A DNA stretch of 64,000 bases from CAWGYT01 sp963826795 (GTDB lineage Bacteria; Planctomycetota; Planctomycetia; Pirellulales; Pirellulaceae). Both the position numbers and the translations under genes were made by a program. The notes below the pieces were generated by a model. The model was not told where the DNA came from. It saw only the letters and a program-made list of their open reading frames with translations, and ran no database searches. The DNA is taken from NCBI GenBank assembly GCA_963826795.1, contig CAWGYT010000019.1, positions 62,001 to 126,000 of the forward strand, read 5' to 3'. How positions within the stretch are numbered: the stretch's first letter is position 1; each line of letters begins with the position of its first letter. Below, in pieces: positions 46,881 through 55,159 of the stretch.

Positions 46881-48065
46881 GTGATAAGACGGCTGCGGTT
46901 GATTTTGGGTTGTGCGGCTCTGATGATCGGCTTCACTTCGGCGGTCCACGGGTCATTGCTGATCTCGGAATACGTCGAGGGATCGTCGAACAACAAATCG
47001 ATCGAGCTGTTCAATACCAGTTCGTCCGCGATTGACCTCGGGGCACAAGACTATCTGCTTCAGTTCTTCTTTAACGGCAGCGCTACGGCGGGCACAACGA
47101 TCAACTTGACCGGCACCGTTCCCGGACGTGGAACATTCGTCGTCTCAGACAACAACGCGAACGCGGGCATTCTGAGCGTGACCGATCAAACGTCGACCAG
47201 CAATTTCTTCAACGGCAACGATGCCGTGGTCCTACGCCAAGGTGGAAGTGGCGGAAGTGTCGTCGACTCCTTGGGGCAAGTCGGAGTTGACCCCGGTAGT
47301 GAGTGGGGCAGCGGCCTGGTCTCCACTCAGAACAACACGCTGGTCCGCAAGGCATTCGTGACCGCGGGTGACACGAATTCCACGGATAGCTTCGATCCGG
47401 CCACGGAATGGATCGGCTTTGCCCAAGACATGATCGGTGATCTGGGAAGTCATACGTACTTGCCGAATCTTTTCTTTTCGGAGTATGTCGAAGGGAGCGG
47501 CAATAATAAGGCCCTCGAAATTTTCAACAACGACAGTGGGACGATTGGACTGGACGGACGGACGGAGCTCAAGTTTTACTTCAACGGCAACCCGACGGCC
47601 GGCACCACCATTGGGTTGAATGGCATGATCGGTGGCGGAGACGTGTTCGTGGTGGCGGACGATGATGCCGATCCCGCCGTTCTCGCGGCGGCCGACCAGC
47701 TTTCAACGAGCAATTTCTTCAACGGCGACGACGCGATCGAACTGTTATTCGATGGAACCGTCATCGACCGTATCGGCCAGGTCGGGTTTGATCCTGGGAC
47801 GAAATGGGGAACCGATCCGACGTCGACACAGAATCACACGCTCCGCCGCCTGGCGAGCGTGATGAGTGGTGATCCGGCATCCACGGCGGCGTTCGATCCG
47901 GCCATTGAATGGGAAGGTTTCGACGTGGATACATTCAGCGGCCTGGGAGCGCACTCGGTCCGGAATGGAACGGTTCCGGAGGCGTCCACCTTCGTTGTCT
48001 GGGTCCTGCTTGGCATTTGCGGTTTTGGGTCCCATTACCGCCATTTCATCGCCTCTCGTCGCTAA
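46881..48065 (+). CDS. Exported protein with two lamin-tail domains and a PEP-CTERM anchor
   Basis: About 394 residues. The GTG at 46881 is preferred since GGGGAG lies 7 bases upstream; an ATG seven codons earlier lacks this. Signal peptide IRRLRLILGCAALMIGFTSA. Two homologous lamin-tail-like domains: the first opens LLISEYVEGSSNNKSIELFN (~30), the second LFFSEYVEGSGNNKALEIFN (~200); both include TSTSNFFNG(N/D)DA and an IDRIGQVGFDPG-like strand. The C-terminus VPEASTFVVWVLLGICGFG plus HYRHFIASRR is a PEP-CTERM sorting signal, removed by an exosortase. A surface or exopolysaccharide-associated protein; function otherwise unknown. apbE follows 10 bp later, though the two are probably unrelated. 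Confidence 0.88.
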   Translation: MIRRLRLILGCAALMIGFTSAVHGSLLISEYVEGSSNNKSIELFNTSSSAIDLGAQDYLLQFFFNGSATAGTTINLTGTVPGRGTFVVSDNNANAGILSVTDQTSTSNFFNGNDAVVLRQGGSGGSVVDSLGQVGVDPGSEWGSGLVSTQNNTLVRKAFVTAGDTNSTDSFDPATEWIGFAQDMIGDLGSHTYLPNLFFSEYVEGSGNNKALEIFNNDSGTIGLDGRTELKFYFNGNPTAGTTIGLNGMIGGGDVFVVADDDADPAVLAAADQLSTSNFFNGDDAIELLFDGTVIDRIGQVGFDPGTKWGTDPTSTQNHTLRRLASVMSGDPASTAAFDPAIEWEGFDVDTFSGLGAHSVRNGTVPEASTFVVWVLLGICGFGSHYRHFIASRR

Positions 48066-48075
48066 ACGGCCTTGC

Positions 48076-49224
48076 ATGAACAAGGATGGGCAAGGCTCCC
48101 GCCGAGCTGCATTCTCACTCCGAACGAGTGTCAGGTCTGATTTCCCCAGCGTGACGCGTCGCGTCGTGTCCGTCCTGTTCGTCGTGCTGTTGCTGGCGCT
48201 GGTGGCGCTCCGCCTCGGTTGGTTTGCCGGTTCAGCCGAAAGAGGAATGGTCGAACGAGTCGTTTCGCCCGTCGTGATGGGCACGACGTGCCGTCTGATC
48301 GCGGTGGGACATGCCGACCCTGTTGAAGCCGCTTTGGCGGCGGCGCTTTCCGAACTGGAGCAGGTCGAGGCGTTGATGTCGACCTACGATCCCGACAGCG
48401 AGTTGAGCCGGTTCAACACCGCGCGGAGCGGGTCCGACGTTCCACTCAGTCCCCCCACGCTGCGTGTCATGCAATCCGCCTTGGAGCTCTCGGCAACCAC
48501 CGGCGGTGCCTTTGATGTGACCGTCGTCCCGCTGACCAAACTCTGGGCCAACGCCGCCCAGCAGGACGAATTGCCAAGTCCTGACAAGCGACAGGCGGCC
48601 GTGGAATCGGTGGGCTACCAGAACCTGGAGCTTGGGGCCGAGGGTGCGAGCAAACGGATCGACTCGCTGGAAGTCTCACTCGATGCCCTGGCCAAGGGGT
48701 TCGCGATTGACCAGGCACTGGGGGCGATGGCCAATTACGGCTTGCGGGGCGCCCTGGTCGATGTCGGCGGCGACTTGGCTTGTTTCGGACGGCCCCTCGA
48801 CCAATCGCACTGGCGGATTGCGGTTCAAAGTCCCTGGGAACCGACGACGCTGGCGATTCTTCAGGCCGATCCGACGGGACCCGCTTGGGCCGTCTGCACT
48901 TCGGGCAACTACCAGAGGTACTTCCAAATTCAGGGCCGCCGATATAGCCACCTGATCGATCCTCGGACGGGCTGGCCCGCCGAACACGCGCCCAGTGTCA
49001 CCGTCGTCGGCCCAGCCGCGATGCTGGCAGACGGCTGGGCGACGGCCCTCTCGATCTTGAGCGTCGAGGAGGGACAGCGACTGATCAGCGAGGCGTCTGG
49101 GCTCGAGGCACTCTGGGTTCAAGGAGACCGGCAAAAATCTCAGCTTACGTACAGTTCCGGTTTTCGCCAATTCATCGCGGCTCGCCCAACAACCAATCCG
49201 CGTTCGGCTCAACCGCGCCAGTGA
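48076..49224 (+). CDS. apbE: FAD:protein FMN transferase ApbE
   Basis: About 382 residues from the ATG at 48076; the ribosome site is weak, so a later start is possible. One membrane helix (VVSVLFVVLLLALVALRLGW, ~31-50) anchors it facing the periplasm. ApbE blocks: VMGTTCRLI, ALSELEQVEALMSTYDPDSE, LSATTGGAFDVTVVPL, LDALAKGFAIDQAL, YSHLIDPRTGWPAEH and VVGPAAMLADGWATAL, including the Mg-binding Asp region. It transfers FMN from FAD to Thr in (S/T)GATx(S/T)-type motifs, exactly what RnfG and RnfD need. It is convergent with rnfB and the two reading frames overlap by 16 bases at their 3' ends. Confidence 0.92.
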   Translation: MNKDGQGSRRAAFSLRTSVRSDFPSVTRRVVSVLFVVLLLALVALRLGWFAGSAERGMVERVVSPVVMGTTCRLIAVGHADPVEAALAAALSELEQVEALMSTYDPDSELSRFNTARSGSDVPLSPPTLRVMQSALELSATTGGAFDVTVVPLTKLWANAAQQDELPSPDKRQAAVESVGYQNLELGAEGASKRIDSLEVSLDALAKGFAIDQALGAMANYGLRGALVDVGGDLACFGRPLDQSHWRIAVQSPWEPTTLAILQADPTGPAWAVCTSGNYQRYFQIQGRRYSHLIDPRTGWPAEHAPSVTVVGPAAMLADGWATALSILSVEEGQRLISEASGLEALWVQGDRQKSQLTYSSGFRQFIAARPTTNPRSAQPRQ

Positions 49225-50117
49225 AAGTCTTCCTTCGTCGGACGCTCGGCAGGCTGGGGCCGACCGGCCACCGCGACGGTCGACGCGGCCGCGTCCTCCG
49301 CAGCGTGTGGTGGCGAACCGAACATCACGAGCGACTGGGTCGGACATTTTTCGCGAATCAGCGAAAAGTCCTCCTCGCCCGTGTAGTGCTCGTAGCGAAT
49401 CGTGGCCAAGTGATTGTCGATCTCGAAGAGCTCAGGGAACTTTCGCACGCACAACCCGCAGCCGATGCACCCCACGCGACATACCTCGCGCACCGATTTT
49501 CCGGGATCGTGGTTGGCACATCCCACCACCAGCATCTGCTCGGCTTTGAAAGGAACCTGTTCCAACAAATTTCGTGGACATGCCCGGACACAGGCGCCAC
49601 AGCCAACGCAATTCTGGTAGTTGATTCGTGGCAGACCGTCCATCATTTCGATCGCGTCGTACTCGCAACTCAGAACGCAATCACCCATCCCGAGGCAACC
49701 GTACGAACACCCCAGCACGCCGCCGACGACTTGGGCCGCCGCACAGCGAAGCTCGCCGGTGTAGTGTCCCTGCTTGAGTCGTTGGGAATTCGTTGCAACG
49801 CAATGAAGTACCGGCCGAAACGGATAGTTCACGACCAGCGTCACTCCCATGACCTCGGCCAACTGTTCGGCCACCGGAGGCCCACCGACCGTGCACCGAT
49901 CGAGCTCGGCCTGCCCCTCGTGGATCGCTTTGGCATACGCTCGGCAACTGGCGAATCCGCAGCCCCCGCAGTTGGCCTGGGGCAAAAGGGCGGCAAGTTG
50001 CGCTTGTCGCGGGTCGACCTGCACGGCGAACCGCACGTTGGCGACTGCCAGCGCCGCGGTCAACGCCAACGCTAAAAGCAACATCACGCCGATGGCTGCC
50101 AGGATCGTGAACGGCAT
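49209..50117 (-). CDS. rnfB: RnfB, iron-sulfur ferredoxin subunit of the Rnf complex
   Basis: About 302 residues from the ATG at 50117, with GAGGG upstream. One N-terminal membrane helix (ILAAIGVMLLLALALTAALAVA), then the four-Cys domain starting NCGGCGFASC, a Cys-rich stretch CSYGCLGMGDC, and ferredoxin-type 4Fe-4S motifs CVGCGACVRACP and CIGCGLCVRKFP. RnfB is the probable entry point for electrons from reduced ferredoxin. Last gene of the hyd-rnf string (order C-D-G-E-A-B as in clostridia and Acetobacterium). Its 3' end overlaps the convergent apbE by 16 bases. Confidence 0.93.
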   Translation of the reverse strand: MPFTILAAIGVMLLLALALTAALAVANVRFAVQVDPRQAQLAALLPQANCGGCGFASCRAYAKAIHEGQAELDRCTVGGPPVAEQLAEVMGVTLVVNYPFRPVLHCVATNSQRLKQGHYTGELRCAAAQVVGGVLGCSYGCLGMGDCVLSCEYDAIEMMDGLPRINYQNCVGCGACVRACPRNLLEQVPFKAEQMLVVGCANHDPGKSVREVCRVGCIGCGLCVRKFPELFEIDNHLATIRYEHYTGEEDFSLIREKCPTQSLVMFGSPPHAAEDAAASTVAVAGRPQPAERPTKEDFHWRG

Positions 50118-50243
50118 GAGAATTCCCTCTTGTCTGACTCCGGGATTGCTCCCCACCCACGCTTCGCCTCTCGACTTGATACTCCGCGAGGGTGAAAGCG
50201 AGTTGTTGAAATGTGAAAAAATCAATGCACTCCACGCGGTCCT

Positions 50244-50833
50244 CTATTGCGGTACGCCGATTCCCGCGAAACCCAGAAACGCCATGGCCAGGATGGCGGC
50301 GACAAACAGCGTAATGGGTGCGCCCGCAGCGGTTGCGGCACGTCCGCCGACTCCAACTGTTCGCGGATCCCAGCCATGATGACGATCGCCAGGGTGAAAC
50401 CGAGTCCACTGAACACGCTGAACGTCAAGGCCTCAATCAAACGCGTGTAACCTTTCATTCCCAAGAACAGGCAGACGCCTAAGATCGCACAGTTCGTCGT
50501 GATCATGGGAAGAAACACGCCAAAGGCGTCGTAAAGCACGGGAATAAACTTCCGCAAGTACAGCTCAACGAACTGCACCACCGAGGCGATCACCAGGATG
50601 AAGACAATGGATTGAAGGAATTGAAGGTCCAGCGGCCGCAGCAGATACTTGGTCAAGAGGAAGGTGGATGGCCCGGCCAGTGACATCACGAATGTGACCG
50701 CCGCGCCCATTCCCAAGGCCATCTTCAATCGGCGCGACACACCGAGAAATGGACAGACACCCAGGAAGTAGGTCAACACGACGTTATTGATGATGGCGGC
50801 GGTCAAGGCGATTTGAAATAGATCCCGCATCAC
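50244..50833 (-). CDS. rnfA: RnfA, integral membrane subunit (frameshifted near 3' end)
   Basis: About 196 residues when repaired. Hydrophobic throughout: LTAAIINNVVLTYFLGVCPF, MALGMGAAVTFVMSLAGPS, FILVIASVVQFVELYL and MITTNCAILGVCLFLG, the last containing the conserved NCA motif of the membrane [2Fe-2S] site shared by RnfA and RnfE. One base is missing near 50322-50326, so the unrepaired frame runs to 50222 with a nonsense basic tail; with one C restored the end reads APITLFVAAILAMAFLGFAG and stops at 50244, as in other RnfA proteins. Gap to rnfE is 12 bp. Probably a sequencing error. Confidence 0.88.
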
Positions 50834-50845
50834 GTTCCCTCCTGC

Positions 50846-51478
50846 TCAAGAGCGGCTGCCAGTATCATTCAGCCCGATCCACCAGTTGACCAGCGCGATC
50901 AGAACCCCGAGCGTCAAGAAGGCCCCGGGCGGCAAGACCATGATCAACCAGACGGGAAACGCGTCAGGCAACACGGCCCACCCGAAGACGGTTCCGCTGC
51001 CGAGCGTTTCGCGGAGCAGTCCCAGGCAGAGCAGCCCGATCAGAAATCCGCCTCCTTGGCCGATCCCGTCGCAGAGGGATACCGCGAGGGTCTGCTTCGA
51101 GGCACACGACTCGGCGCGACTGATGATCAGGCAGTTGACGATGATCAGGGGGACATAGGGGCCGAGCAATTGACTCATCTGCGGCAGGAAGGCGGCCATA
51201 AAACGGTCCGCCATCGTCACGAAGGCCGCGATGGTCAGGGTATAGACGAGGATCCGAAGATGCGGCTGCAGTTGTCTTCGCAGCAAGGATACGACCAGAT
51301 TGGAACTGACCAGAACAAAGGTCGTCGCCAATCCCATGGTCAGCGCGCCGGCCAATGTATTTGTCACCGCGAGCGTCGGGCACATGCCAAGCAATTGCCG
51401 AAACACCGCGTTTTCGGGGCCAAGCCCGCGGATCAACCGTTGGCCTGCACCCGGTAAGCGATCGTGGGAAAGCGACAT
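50846..51478 (-). CDS. rnfE: RnfE, integral membrane subunit
   Basis: About 210 residues from the ATG at 51478, which overlaps the rnfG stop (TAATG). Motifs: RLIRGLGPENAVFRQLLGMC, LAVTNTLAGALTMGLAT, FMAAFLPQMSQLLGPYVPLI and IVNCLIISRAE with the conserved NC near the membrane [2Fe-2S] centre, then GFLIGLLCLGLLRETLGSGT. Six or so helices, homologous to RnfA with opposite topology. With RnfA and RnfD it forms the membrane core moving Na+ or H+. Intact. Confidence 0.94.
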   Translation of the reverse strand: MSLSHDRLPGAGQRLIRGLGPENAVFRQLLGMCPTLAVTNTLAGALTMGLATTFVLVSSNLVVSLLRRQLQPHLRILVYTLTIAAFVTMADRFMAAFLPQMSQLLGPYVPLIIVNCLIISRAESCASKQTLAVSLCDGIGQGGGFLIGLLCLGLLRETLGSGTVFGWAVLPDAFPVWLIMVLPPGAFLTLGVLIALVNWWIGLNDTGSRS

Positions 51479-52074
51479 TACTGAGTTCCTCCGCGGGGCC
51501 CATCTTGGGCTTGGCCGGCCGTCTCGCCCCGGATCGCTTCCCGCGCGGCAACCACGGTCAGATTGACCATGGCGGTGACCGCTCGTGACGAGATCGTAGC
51601 GCCGGTGATCGCATGGATCGGTTGGTCGGCGATTTCTCCCGGCTTGACCAGCTGCAGCGTTCCGAGCGTAGCGTTGGCGACGAATTGCTCGCGAAAGGCC
51701 TCCTCTCGAATTTTGTCGCCAAGTCCCGGCGTCTCCTTCGACTGGAGCACGACCAGCCCAAGAATTCGGGTCGCATCGGACGAGAGCCCAATCATCACGG
51801 CGATGCGGTCCGCAAAACCAAGGCCCTCGGCCGGAACGGCCCAGCCCCGCAGGTTGCCGCCCGCACCCTTCACGCGATACAACGTCAAACCGTCCCGGAC
51901 CAACGGCTCGAAATCGCGTCCCTCCGGCACGACCTGCAAGACCGCTCGTCGCAGTTGCTGTTCCGCATGCCGGTCGATTCGTGGCTGGAGCGCGCGGTCC
52001 AGGGCCGCGAGCGTCCCGCCCAGGACCACCGCCAGGGTCAACACCAGCCAACTCTGTTTCCAATACTCAAACAC
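51478..52074 (-). CDS. rnfG: RnfG, FMN-carrying subunit
   Basis: About 198 residues from a GTG at 52074 that overlaps the rnfD stop (GTGTTTGA). One N-terminal helix (SWLVLTLAVVLGGTLAAL), then a periplasmic domain. HAITGATISSRAVTAMVN contains the flavinylation site TGATIS, where ApbE attaches FMN to Thr; GLVVLQSKETPGLGDKI is also typical. Ends with a Gln/Gly tail and overlaps rnfE. The reading frame extends upstream to 52137, but that part overlaps rnfD and is unlikely to be used. Confidence 0.93.
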   Translation of the reverse strand: MFEYWKQSWLVLTLAVVLGGTLAALDRALQPRIDRHAEQQLRRAVLQVVPEGRDFEPLVRDGLTLYRVKGAGGNLRGWAVPAEGLGFADRIAVMIGLSSDATRILGLVVLQSKETPGLGDKIREEAFREQFVANATLGTLQLVKPGEIADQPIHAITGATISSRAVTAMVNLTVVAAREAIRGETAGQAQDGPRGGTQ

Positions 52075-53047
52075 GGCGTGTCTTCCCTCCGACCGGAATG
52101 GGAGCAAACCAGCGATCGAGCAGAGGGCTGACAGCATTGCCCAGCAGCACCGCGAACATCACTCCTTCCGGATAGCCGGCAAACCAACGAATCACCATCG
52201 TCAGGCCGCCCACCAGCAATCCGAAAGTCCAGCGAGCGGGCTTTGCCAACGGACTGGTGACGGGATCGGTCACGATAAAGAAGGCGCCCAGCAGGGCCCC
52301 GCCGGCCAGGCAGTGGCGGACCCATCCGAAACTCGGCGCGGGGCCGCGCACGACTTGCTCGAGAAACGCGGGGATGGCGATCCCCAACAGCATCCCGGCC
52401 GTCAATCGCCAATCGGCCGCTCGTCGCCAAAGCAGCCACGATCCGCCAATCAGCAGCGCTACCGCCGACGTCTCGCCCAGGCAGCCGCTGATTTGGCCTG
52501 TCCACAGCGGCTGCCAGGCGACATACTCGCCGGCGAACTTGGCGGCGGCCAGCGGCGTTGCCTGCGTTGTCGCGTGGACGTCGATTGGCGTGGACCATTG
52601 CGTCATGACGCCTGGAAAACAGACCATCAGAAACGCCCGCCCCACCATCGCCGGATTGAAAATGTTTTGCCCTAAACCGCCGAACGCCATTTTGCCGAGC
52701 GCCACGGCGATGAACGCCCCCAGCGCCGTGGCGTAAACCGGCAATTGCGGCGGCAGCGAAAAGGCGAGCAAGAGGGCGGTGATCAACACGCTCCCGTCTC
52801 TCAGTGCATGGGGTCTTCCGCGGAGACGACCGACCGTCCATTCCGTGGCGATGGCAACCAGCAGGGCGACCGCGACGGTCCGAACCGCCGCTGCACGATA
52901 AAACCAAAACGCCGCCAACATCACTGGCAGCAACGCCCAGAGCACGTCCCCCATGATGCGCGACGTCGAGGCGCGGGCTGCCAACAGATGAGGCGCCGGA
53001 CTGGCGTCCCAAAGCGACGTTCCGGCGGTGCGTTCGGCCACGGTCAT
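52067..53047 (-). CDS. rnfD: RnfD, membrane FMN subunit
   Basis: About 326 residues from the ATG at 53047, 31 bp after the rnfC stop. Many hydrophobic helices: VLWALLPVMLAAFWFY, ALRDGSVLITALLLAFSLPP, IAVALGKMAFGGLGQNIFNP, FGLLVGGLTMVIRWFAGYPE. HATTQATPLAAAKF holds the Thr expected to be flavinylated (usual pattern D/HxxTxATPL). Together with RnfA and RnfE it forms the ion path. TTG or GTG codons slightly upstream are possible starts but overlap rnfC. Confidence 0.92.
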   Translation of the reverse strand: MTVAERTAGTSLWDASPAPHLLAARASTSRIMGDVLWALLPVMLAAFWFYRAAAVRTVAVALLVAIATEWTVGRLRGRPHALRDGSVLITALLLAFSLPPQLPVYATALGAFIAVALGKMAFGGLGQNIFNPAMVGRAFLMVCFPGVMTQWSTPIDVHATTQATPLAAAKFAGEYVAWQPLWTGQISGCLGETSAVALLIGGSWLLWRRAADWRLTAGMLLGIAIPAFLEQVVRGPAPSFGWVRHCLAGGALLGAFFIVTDPVTSPLAKPARWTFGLLVGGLTMVIRWFAGYPEGVMFAVLLGNAVSPLLDRWFAPIPVGGKTRRV

Positions 53048-53078
53048 GAAGGCCACCGATTCGGCATCGAGGTTTGGC

Positions 53079-54589
53079 TTATCCGGATCGCAAAAGGGCG
53101 AACTTGCCCGCACGAATCCATTGCACCAGCGGAATTCGAGCGGGACAGGCATAGGCACAACAACCACACTCGCAACACGCAAAAAGATCGAACCGTTGGG
53201 CCGACTCGTAATCCTCCCGCTCAGCGGCATGTGCCATTTGGGTTGGCGACAAATGCAGCGGGCAAACGTCCAGGCAACGTCCACAGCGAATGCAGGGCGA
53301 GCGTTCCGCCGGCTCGATTTCTGCGTGACTGAGGACCGTGATCCCGCTGGTGCCCTTGGTGAGCGGAACCGACAGATCGGTGACGGTAAAGCCCATCATG
53401 GGGCCGCCGGCGATGATCCGAGCGGCGTCCTCGGTCAGGCCACCGCAGTAATCCAGAATCGTGCCAAACGCTGTCCCGATCGGGACCCACAAGTTCTTGG
53501 GCTCGACCACGCCTCGTCCCGAGATGCTGACGACACGGTGCGTCAGCGGAAGTTCACGGTAGAAGGCTCCGGCAATCGCGACGGCGGTGCCCACGTTCAG
53601 GACGACAATCCCGATGTCCGACGGAAAGCCACCGGTCGGGACTTCCATCCGGAACACGGCGGGAATCAATTGACGCTCTCCGCCCATGGGATACTTCGAC
53701 TGGCAAACCACCAGGCGGACATCCGGGATTCCCGCGATCGCGGCGTCCATCGCTCGGATCGCGAGCGGCTTATTGTCTTCGATCGCGAGCACGATCTCCC
53801 GGGCTCGGCAGGCGGACTTGGCGACCAGCATTCCCGCCACGATCGATTCCGCCGCCTCGACCATCAAGCGATAATCGCCCGTTAGATACGGTTCACATTC
53901 GGATCCATTCACCAGCAGCGTCTGAATCGGCTTCAAGGGCGAGGCGGCCAGCTTGAAATCGGTCGGAAACGCAGCGCCACCCAAACCGACGATTCCCGCA
54001 TCGCGAATGATCGCCAGGATCGAGGCCGGATCTTGCCGCGGCTCGATCCGCGGCCACTCGCCCCCCACGACCAGCTCCAGCAGATCGTCCGTCGACTCCT
54101 GGGTGTCCGGCTCACGCACGATTGGGACCGCCAGCGAATGCCGTCCATTCGGGAGATTAACGCCGATCAAGGGTTGCACTTTCCCGGCCAAGGAGGCATG
54201 CACGCGGGCCCCGATCGTCCCCTGCGGAGCCTCTCCCACCAACGCTCCACGTCGCAAGCACTCGCGTGGCCTGACCACGACTTCCGCCGGCGCGCGGCGT
54301 GCTGATGCAACGGAAGCACCACTTGGTCGGGCGGCGGCAGCACTTCCAGCGGCTTCCCCGCCGAAAGATCCTTGCAGCTCGGCGGATGGATTCCGCGGGG
54401 AAACGTCGGCCGACCCGGCCGCGGACCGCGGAAGAACTCGAAACTCAGCCATCGCCCACCCGAACCGGAAGCGACGTCAACGGGCAACTCGCGCTGCCCG
54501 GATGCGGGCTCGGCGCAGCCCGCGCACCCGAAGCACCCTGCGGGCGAGCGGCCGAGCGCGGCGGAGGATGACGCTTTGTTGGCACTCAT
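53079..54589 (-). CDS. rnfC: RnfC, NADH-binding iron-sulfur subunit (frameshifted)
   Basis: About 503 residues when repaired. The ATG at 54589 overlaps the stop of the hydrogenase maturation protease (TGATG). After an unusually long Cys/Gly-rich N-terminus of ~60 residues comes the standard RnfC opening FPRGIHPPSCKDLSAGKPLE and VVLPLHQHA; then one base is missing near 54293, and the chain continues in the next frame with APAEVVVRPRECLRRGALVGE. NADH/FMN region: GIVGLGGAAFPTDFKL and LLVNGSECEPYLTGDYRLM. Two 4Fe-4S motifs near the C-terminus: CIRCGRCLDVCP and CCECGCCAYACP. RnfC passes electrons to or from NAD. The indel is probably a sequencing error. Confidence 0.9.
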
Positions 54590-55089
54590 CACGCCTGCTC
54601 CCAGCACCGGGCCAGCTCCAGTGCGCGTTCCCCAGCGGGACGGATCAGGCACTGAGCACGGTCACTGATCGTTTGCCCCAGTTCGGTCGACGCGGCCTCC
54701 GCGGCCAACAAGTGGATGCGTGGCGGAAGGATTCCCAGACGTTCGGCCAACTCCAATTCATGAGCGATCGACAATCCATGGCTACTCAACGCCCCGTCGT
54801 GCAACAATTCGGGCCGAGCCGGCGAGAAAAAATCCAGATCGATCAAGTCGCTCGACACATTACGCTCATCCCGGGGCCGGGCGGCGTCCACCAGAATCAA
54901 GCCCGTGCGTTGTTCGAGCTGATCCAGCAGCCCGGCGGGTTTCATCCCCAAATCGATCACCTCCATCCAACGCGGAGCACGCTGGCAAAGATATACGGCG
55001 ACCAAGGGTCCGAACGCATCGTCGGCCGCCATCGCGTTCCCGCAGGCCGCGACCAGAATTGGCGCCGGTGGATGCAACGTGGGGACCAT
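54589..55089 (-). CDS. [NiFe] hydrogenase maturation endopeptidase (M52 family)
   Basis: About 166 residues from the ATG at 55089 (a GTG is one codon earlier). GNAMAADDAFGPLVAVYL is the nickel-binding GNxxxxDDxxG motif; LILVDAARP and SSHGLSIAHELELAERLG supply the further Asp and His used to recognise nickel. It clips the C-terminal peptide of the hydrogenase large subunit after Ni is inserted. Located 70 bp after hydA, whose C-terminus retains a cleavable extension, and overlapping rnfC by one base, thereby physically joining the hydrogenase and Rnf gene sets. Confidence 0.85.
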   Translation of the reverse strand: MVPTLHPPAPILVAACGNAMAADDAFGPLVAVYLCQRAPRWMEVIDLGMKPAGLLDQLEQRTGLILVDAARPRDERNVSSDLIDLDFFSPARPELLHDGALSSHGLSIAHELELAERLGILPPRIHLLAAEAASTELGQTISDRAQCLIRPAGERALELARCWEQA

Positions 55090-55159
55090 CACGGTTCATT
55101 CGGGAGGAGCCTCGCCCTCTCGCTTGGTTTGCCCTCCGGATTGTTTCGCTTCTCTGGCG

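Noticed and set aside
51479..52063. Long N-terminal extension of RnfE
   Set aside because: The extension is the out-of-frame image of rnfG; the ATG at 51478 gives the normal RnfE start and overlaps the rnfG stop.
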